Source of the DNA: a virus
Direction: 5' to 3' (one strand)
IMG/VR virus record: IMGVR_UViG_3300042567_002487
Coordinates: 1-35,289 of that record
DNA: 35,289 nucleotides
A program made the translations under genes and the position numbers. Below are positions 34,466 to 35,289 of this stretch, piece after piece; position 1 is the first letter of the stretch, and each line of letters opens with the position of its first letter. The notes under the pieces were generated by a model. The model was not told the DNA's origin and searched no databases. It was given only the letters and a program-made list of their open reading frames with translations.

Positions 34466-35289
34466 GTGAATACCAATAAAAAGCGTAGATCAAGACTCGC
34501 AAAAGTCTATACAGTAAAAATTCGCGAAGACATCACTAAGATGATCGAGAGAGCAAATCATTTTGCTCTTGCAGAACGTCAAGTTACATTGCAGACAGCG
34601 ATTGAAGTTGCTAACCGCGATCTTCGTAGAACAGTTGAAATGCACCCAGACCGTAGAGCATTCTCTGCACTAAAAGCCGTGTCAGCGCACATTGCACTAG
34701 CTTCAAATAACAAGTACACATCTGCATCATTAAGTAACTCTGATCTTCTTCCAGTTGGTCATCCGATGTCAACAGCACTTCATGCAATGACTTCGTCAGC
34801 TCTTGCTCATGCGCAAGCACGATGGATCGCAGCTGATAGACTTATCGCTGATGATACGCGCGCACTTGTAGCATCTGCCTATTCGCTTACACCAGACTCG
34901 TTTGAGCGTAGACACGCATTCGCTCGCCTCGCAGCAACGCCACATACGTCCGTACCTCGTATGCTCACACTTGACCCAATCATTGCAGTAGGCGGCTTTG
35001 GTCTCGGAGGAGACTCCAGCGCAGCGCGATCAATGCGCGCTAAACTACAGCGCCGTGACCGCTATGGCAAATTTGCATTCATGGGTGGTGGATTTTCTTT
35101 CAACTTGCGCGGCCTTGATGGCAGATTTACTAAGTTAGGTGGTCGCGTTGCAGGCGCAGGTGAAAACAACACTGTTGAGATTGAAGTAAAAGGTCATCCA
35201 ACAGTTCCTAATGGCATTTATTCATTGCCTGCAGGTAAAGGTGTTTCATCTAAAGCATGGCTACCAGAAAGTGTAGAAGTAAAAGACTC
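34466..35289 (+). CDS. Structural protein, open at window end
   Basis: A GTG start at 34466 and an uninterrupted frame of 274 codons to the edge. A helical N-terminal 140 residues contains SDLLPVGHPMSTALHAMTSSA, like the Dps-fusion's second domain. Later RRDRYGKFAFMGGGFSF and EVKGHPTVPNGIYSLPAG look like strands of a virion or maturation protein. Downstream of portal, a prohead protease/minor capsid protein is the usual occupant, but no catalytic motif is seen. Confidence 0.7.
   Translation, partial: MNTNKKRRSRLAKVYTVKIREDITKMIERANHFALAERQVTLQTAIEVANRDLRRTVEMHPDRRAFSALKAVSAHIALASNNKYTSASLSNSDLLPVGHPMSTALHAMTSSALAHAQARWIAADRLIADDTRALVASAYSLTPDSFERRHAFARLAATPHTSVPRMLTLDPIIAVGGFGLGGDSSAARSMRAKLQRRDRYGKFAFMGGGFSFNLRGLDGRFTKLGGRVAGAGENNTVEIEVKGHPTVPNGIYSLPAGKGVSSKAWLPESVEVKD

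Overview
The window looks like part of the genome of a tailed bacteriophage that infects an actinobacterium. The actinobacterial signs are a WhiB-family protein at 22039-22293, a DUF6011-type zinc ribbon at 23156-23710, a DUF4314-like protein at 8032-8226 and heavy use of leaderless starts. The phage signs are a large terminase (26578-28005), a portal (31612-33312), a lysis cassette (holin-like, CHAP-like lysin) and dozens of tiny densely packed genes. Base composition is near balanced rather than GC-rich, so a low-GC, perhaps freshwater, actinobacterial host is a reasonable inference. No integrase, excisionase or CRISPR array is visible.

Layout. (1) 1-551: two minus-strand genes, one a secreted protein cut by the window edge, then a 450-base divergent intergenic region with an inverted repeat around a perfect palindrome. 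(2) 1.0-5.6 kb: zinc protein, glycosyltransferase, tRNA-Thr(TGT) and tRNA-Arg(TCT) flanking a membrane-protein gene, holin-like protein, histone-H1-like protein, a possible packaging protein and a lysin. (3) 5.6-26.2 kb: about 55 small genes, nearly all on the plus strand, including a winged-helix/AT-hook regulator, a MoxR-type AAA+ ATPase with a VWA/HExxH partner, two WGR-like paralogues, three very acidic proteins, an HslV-like Ntn hydrolase, WhiB and many zinc ribbons. (4) 26.3-35.3 kb: LysM-like protein, terminase, peptidoglycan-binding protein, a 730-base gene-free region with three equally spaced dyads, a second glycosyltransferase, a two-HTH protein, portal, a Dps-like fusion protein and an open-ended structural gene.

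The most striking signal is regulatory. Region 3 carries 33 copies of a 17-base element, [T/A]C[T/C]AAAG-N4-TATAAT, one in front of almost every gene or short gene group and without a recognisable -35 box. In nine cases the ATG lies 6-7 bases after the -10 box, so the mRNA should be leaderless. In the others a leader of about 30-60 bases starts with AT at the predicted +1, often folds at once into a short stem-loop whose arms vary but stay complementary, and ends in an AAAGGACAA-type ribosome site. Copies with AAAGT always have a perfect TATAAT, whereas 8 of 13 AAAGA copies have TATAGT or TACAAT, which suggests two promoter classes. Ten copies contain the stop codon of the gene before.

Other second-tier signals are two GNRA-containing structured non-coding segments (8597-8826 and 25676-25855), a tRNA-Leu-like segment joined to a long hairpin (25141-25244), a bipartite dispersed repeat around the regulator gene and at 13564-13647, and a Dps domain fused to a domain that recurs in the next virion gene. 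All functions are read from motifs by eye; no database search was run.
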